Shown in pieces: positions 6,490 through 7,496 of a DNA stretch of 7,496 bases. This DNA comes from Oscillospiraceae bacterium (GTDB taxonomy: Bacteria; Bacillota; Clostridia; Oscillospirales; Oscillospiraceae). The translations under genes were made by a program, and so were the position numbers. Where the stretch lies: assembly GCA_031280855.1 (NCBI GenBank), contig JAITGH010000026.1:1-7496 (forward strand), written 5' to 3'. How positions within the stretch are numbered: the first letter of the stretch is position 1; each line of letters begins with the position of its first letter. The notes under the pieces were generated by a model. That model was not told the origin of the DNA. It saw only the letters and a list, made by a program, of their open reading frames with translations, and did no database searches.

Positions 6490-7263
6490 CTATCTCAATC
6501 GGCCTATGTCATTCACGGATTTCCCGTTTATCTGATCTATCATCTGAACCATGCGCTGATTCGTCTCGTACGCCCGATACGTCGACAGCATGTCAACCAT
6601 CTCTCGCGATATATCGACGTTGCTGTTCTCGAGAAACCCCTGCTTCACGATACTGTCGTCCGGCCAGTCATAGCGATTCGCTCCGCCGCCGTCGAACCAG
6701 AGGTTATCGCCCTGCTTCCTCAACTGACCCGCGTTATCGAATCCGACTACGCGCACCGTGGTTTGCCATACGCCGTCAACGAACAGCTCGCCAAGCTCGT
6801 TAATCGCGAACTCGTCGCCGCCAACGTAGATTCGCCCCTCCGTACCAAGTACGTAGTTCCCGGAACCGTCCGTTAGGAAGCCCTCGTCGTTAATCGTAAA
6901 CGCTCCCGCCTTGCTGTAGCGTTCACCCTGCGCCGTTTCAAGTACGAAGTAACCTCCGCCGGTGAGCAGCATATCGGTCGCACGTCCGGTTTCCTCGTAA
7001 TTCCCCGGGGTCATCATGTCCGAGTAGATCTGATCGACCTGTACCCCAAAGTTCAGAGGACCAACGAGCTCCCGCGCCGACACGACATTGCGGTCGCGAT
7101 AGTCGTTCAGCCTTTGGATCATCACGTCGCTGAACGTGTGGGAGACTAGCTCGTCGCGCTTATACCCCGTCGTTTCGGCGTTGACTATATTGTTCGTGAT
7201 GGTCTCCATCTTACGTCTTTGAAAAATCATCCCCGAACCGGCGATATAAAGACCACGAGTCAT
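6490..7263 (-). CDS. flgF: Flagellar rod protein FlgF/FlhO-like, 257 aa
   Basis: This is a flagellar rod component of the same family as the next gene, likely the proximal partner in the rod. The N-terminal motif (residues 3-36: RGLYIAGSGMIFQRRKMETI, then TNNIVNAETTGYKRD) and the C-terminal motif (206-240: VKQGFLENSNVDISREMVDM, then LSTYRAYETNQRM) are the paired helices that pack rod and hook subunits. The middle (97-140) has the GGGYFVLET and RYSKAGAFTINDEGFL stretches seen in FlgF/FlgG/FlgE. It closely resembles B. subtilis FlhO at the N-terminus (MLRGLYTATSAM-type start). The start ATG at 7263 has only a modest ribosome binding site (AAGTGGG, 8 bases upstream), weaker than those of the downstream genes. 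It is the first complete gene of the run and sits behind a structured leader. Confidence 0.88.
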   Translation of the reverse strand: MTRGLYIAGSGMIFQRRKMETITNNIVNAETTGYKRDELVSHTFSDVMIQRLNDYRDRNVVSARELVGPLNFGVQVDQIYSDMMTPGNYEETGRATDMLLTGGGYFVLETAQGERYSKAGAFTINDEGFLTDGSGNYVLGTEGRIYVGGDEFAINELGELFVDGVWQTTVRVVGFDNAGQLRKQGDNLWFDGGGANRYDWPDDSIVKQGFLENSNVDISREMVDMLSTYRAYETNQRMVQMIDQINGKSVNDIGRLR

Positions 7264-7302
7264 ATCAAGAACCCACTTTCATAAATGAACTTGCAACCGA
7301 TT

Positions 7303-7339
7303 GTTACCGTTATGTCATTTTTGCTCATTAAACAGTAAC
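7303..7339 (-). promoter_or_regulatory. Inverted repeat in the flgF leader (operator or RNA hairpin)
   Basis: Arms GTTACCGTT (7303-7311) and AACAGTAAC (7331-7339) are inverted with one mismatch. In minus-strand RNA the mismatch becomes a U-G wobble, giving a 9-bp stem that can gain 3 more pairs across a 2-base bulge. The surrounding DNA is more AT-rich than the rest of the window. It could be a repressor operator or part of a structured leader; no clear promoter was recognised beside it. Confidence 0.4.
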
Positions 7340-7379
7340 AGCCGCATACTTGCGGCTTCCGGCAAGCACGGCTTACCGG
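7340..7379 (-). terminator. Tandem hairpins after the DUF6115-like gene, weak terminator or attenuator
   Basis: Two stems sit one base apart. In minus-strand RNA the first (7359-7379) pairs CCGGUAAG with CUUGCCGG, 8 bp with one U-G wobble that would be a mismatch on the other strand, favouring function as minus-strand RNA. The second (7340-7357) pairs AGCCGCA with TGCGGCT, 7 perfect bp around a 4-base loop. The first begins 2 bases after the upstream stop codon. The following bases (GTTACTGTTTAATG) are T-containing but not a clean T run, so termination may be partial. Confidence 0.5.
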
Positions 7380-7381
7380 GT

Positions 7382-7496
7382 CTAACGTGTTCGTATTACG
7401 AGGCTGACCTCGTTGCGAGTGATCCCGAGCTCCTTGGCAATCTGCACCTCGTCCTTACCGCTGTCGAGAAGCTCGATGATCTGATCGCGTCTCGAT
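7382..7496 (-). CDS. C-terminal helix-turn-helix of a DUF6115-like protein (partial, N-terminus outside window)
   Basis: Only the last 37 codons are in the window; the gene runs in from the right edge and ends with TAG at 7382-7384. The visible protein contains RRDQIIELLDSGKDEVQIAK, then ELGITRNEVSLVIRTR. This is a compact helix-turn-helix of the form I..L...G....IA.ELGI...EV.L.I, which I recognise as the C-terminal module of DUF6115-type proteins often encoded near flagellar genes in Clostridia. Those proteins usually have an N-terminal membrane helix and coiled coil, which cannot be checked here. The role is unknown. Other small helix-turn-helix regulators would look similar over so short a stretch. 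It lies on the same strand as flgF, 118 bp upstream. Confidence 0.6.
   Translation of the reverse strand, partial: SRRDQIIELLDSGKDEVQIAKELGITRNEVSLVIRTR

Noticed and set aside
6971..6993. ACCGATAT with an upstream GAAA on the minus strand inside flgF, a second SigD-like promoter
   Set aside because: The spacer is only 11 bases, shorter than SigD promoters use, and the -10 lacks the leading G; weaker than the site in yvyF.
7264..7340. SigA-type promoter for flgF (for example ATGACA as -35)
   Set aside because: No -10 resembling TATAAT lies 16-18 bases downstream of any acceptable -35 in this stretch.
7264..7381. c-di-GMP (GEMM) riboswitch ahead of flgF
   Set aside because: The conserved sequence blocks of the GEMM aptamers that I know are absent; only generic stacked hairpins are visible.

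Overview
The window reads as a chromosomal fragment of a flagellated Gram-positive (Bacillota) bacterium, most likely in the Clostridia or a Bacilli relative. The evidence is a run of flagellar genes on the minus strand that includes a YvyF-type zinc-ribbon protein directly ahead of flgM. That arrangement (yvyF-flgM-flgN-flgK-flgL) is familiar from Bacillus subtilis. The DNA is moderately GC-rich, intergenic gaps are mostly short, and ribosome binding sites are of the GGAGG type. No species can be named from the sequence alone.

Layout from left to right: positions 1-475 (+) hold the 3' part of an ABC transporter ATPase gene whose Walker A region lies outside the window. It overlaps a gene for a six-helix ABC-2-type permease (468-1322, +). 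A 65-bp convergent gap with a strong hairpin (1340-1370) separates this pair from the flagellar genes. Everything from 1388 to the right edge is on the minus strand. In transcription order it runs: the 3' end of a helix-turn-helix (DUF6115-like) gene (7382-7496), a 118-bp leader with three back-to-back hairpins, flgF/flhO (6490-7263), flgG/flhP (5680-6468), yvyF-like (5247-5657), flgM (4940-5239), flgN (4492-4869), a 171-bp structured gap, flgK (2407-4320) and flgL (1388-2368).

The flagellar genes form one logical module. FlgF and FlgG build the rod of the basal body. FlgM holds the late flagellar sigma factor (sigma-28/SigD) inactive until the hook is finished and FlgM is exported. FlgN chaperones FlgK and FlgL, the hook-filament junction proteins, to the export gate. 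The run therefore joins early (rod) and late (junction) genes. A good match to a SigD promoter (5382-5406) lies inside yvyF, about 135 bp ahead of flgM, which would let the late half be switched on separately.

I see no CRISPR array, tRNA, rRNA, insertion sequence or clear new defence or mobile system. The most interesting points are the candidate internal SigD promoter, the stacked hairpins ahead of flgF, the structured flgN-flgK gap, an ABC ATPase with several altered catalytic motifs, and an EF-hand-like loop in a long FlgK.
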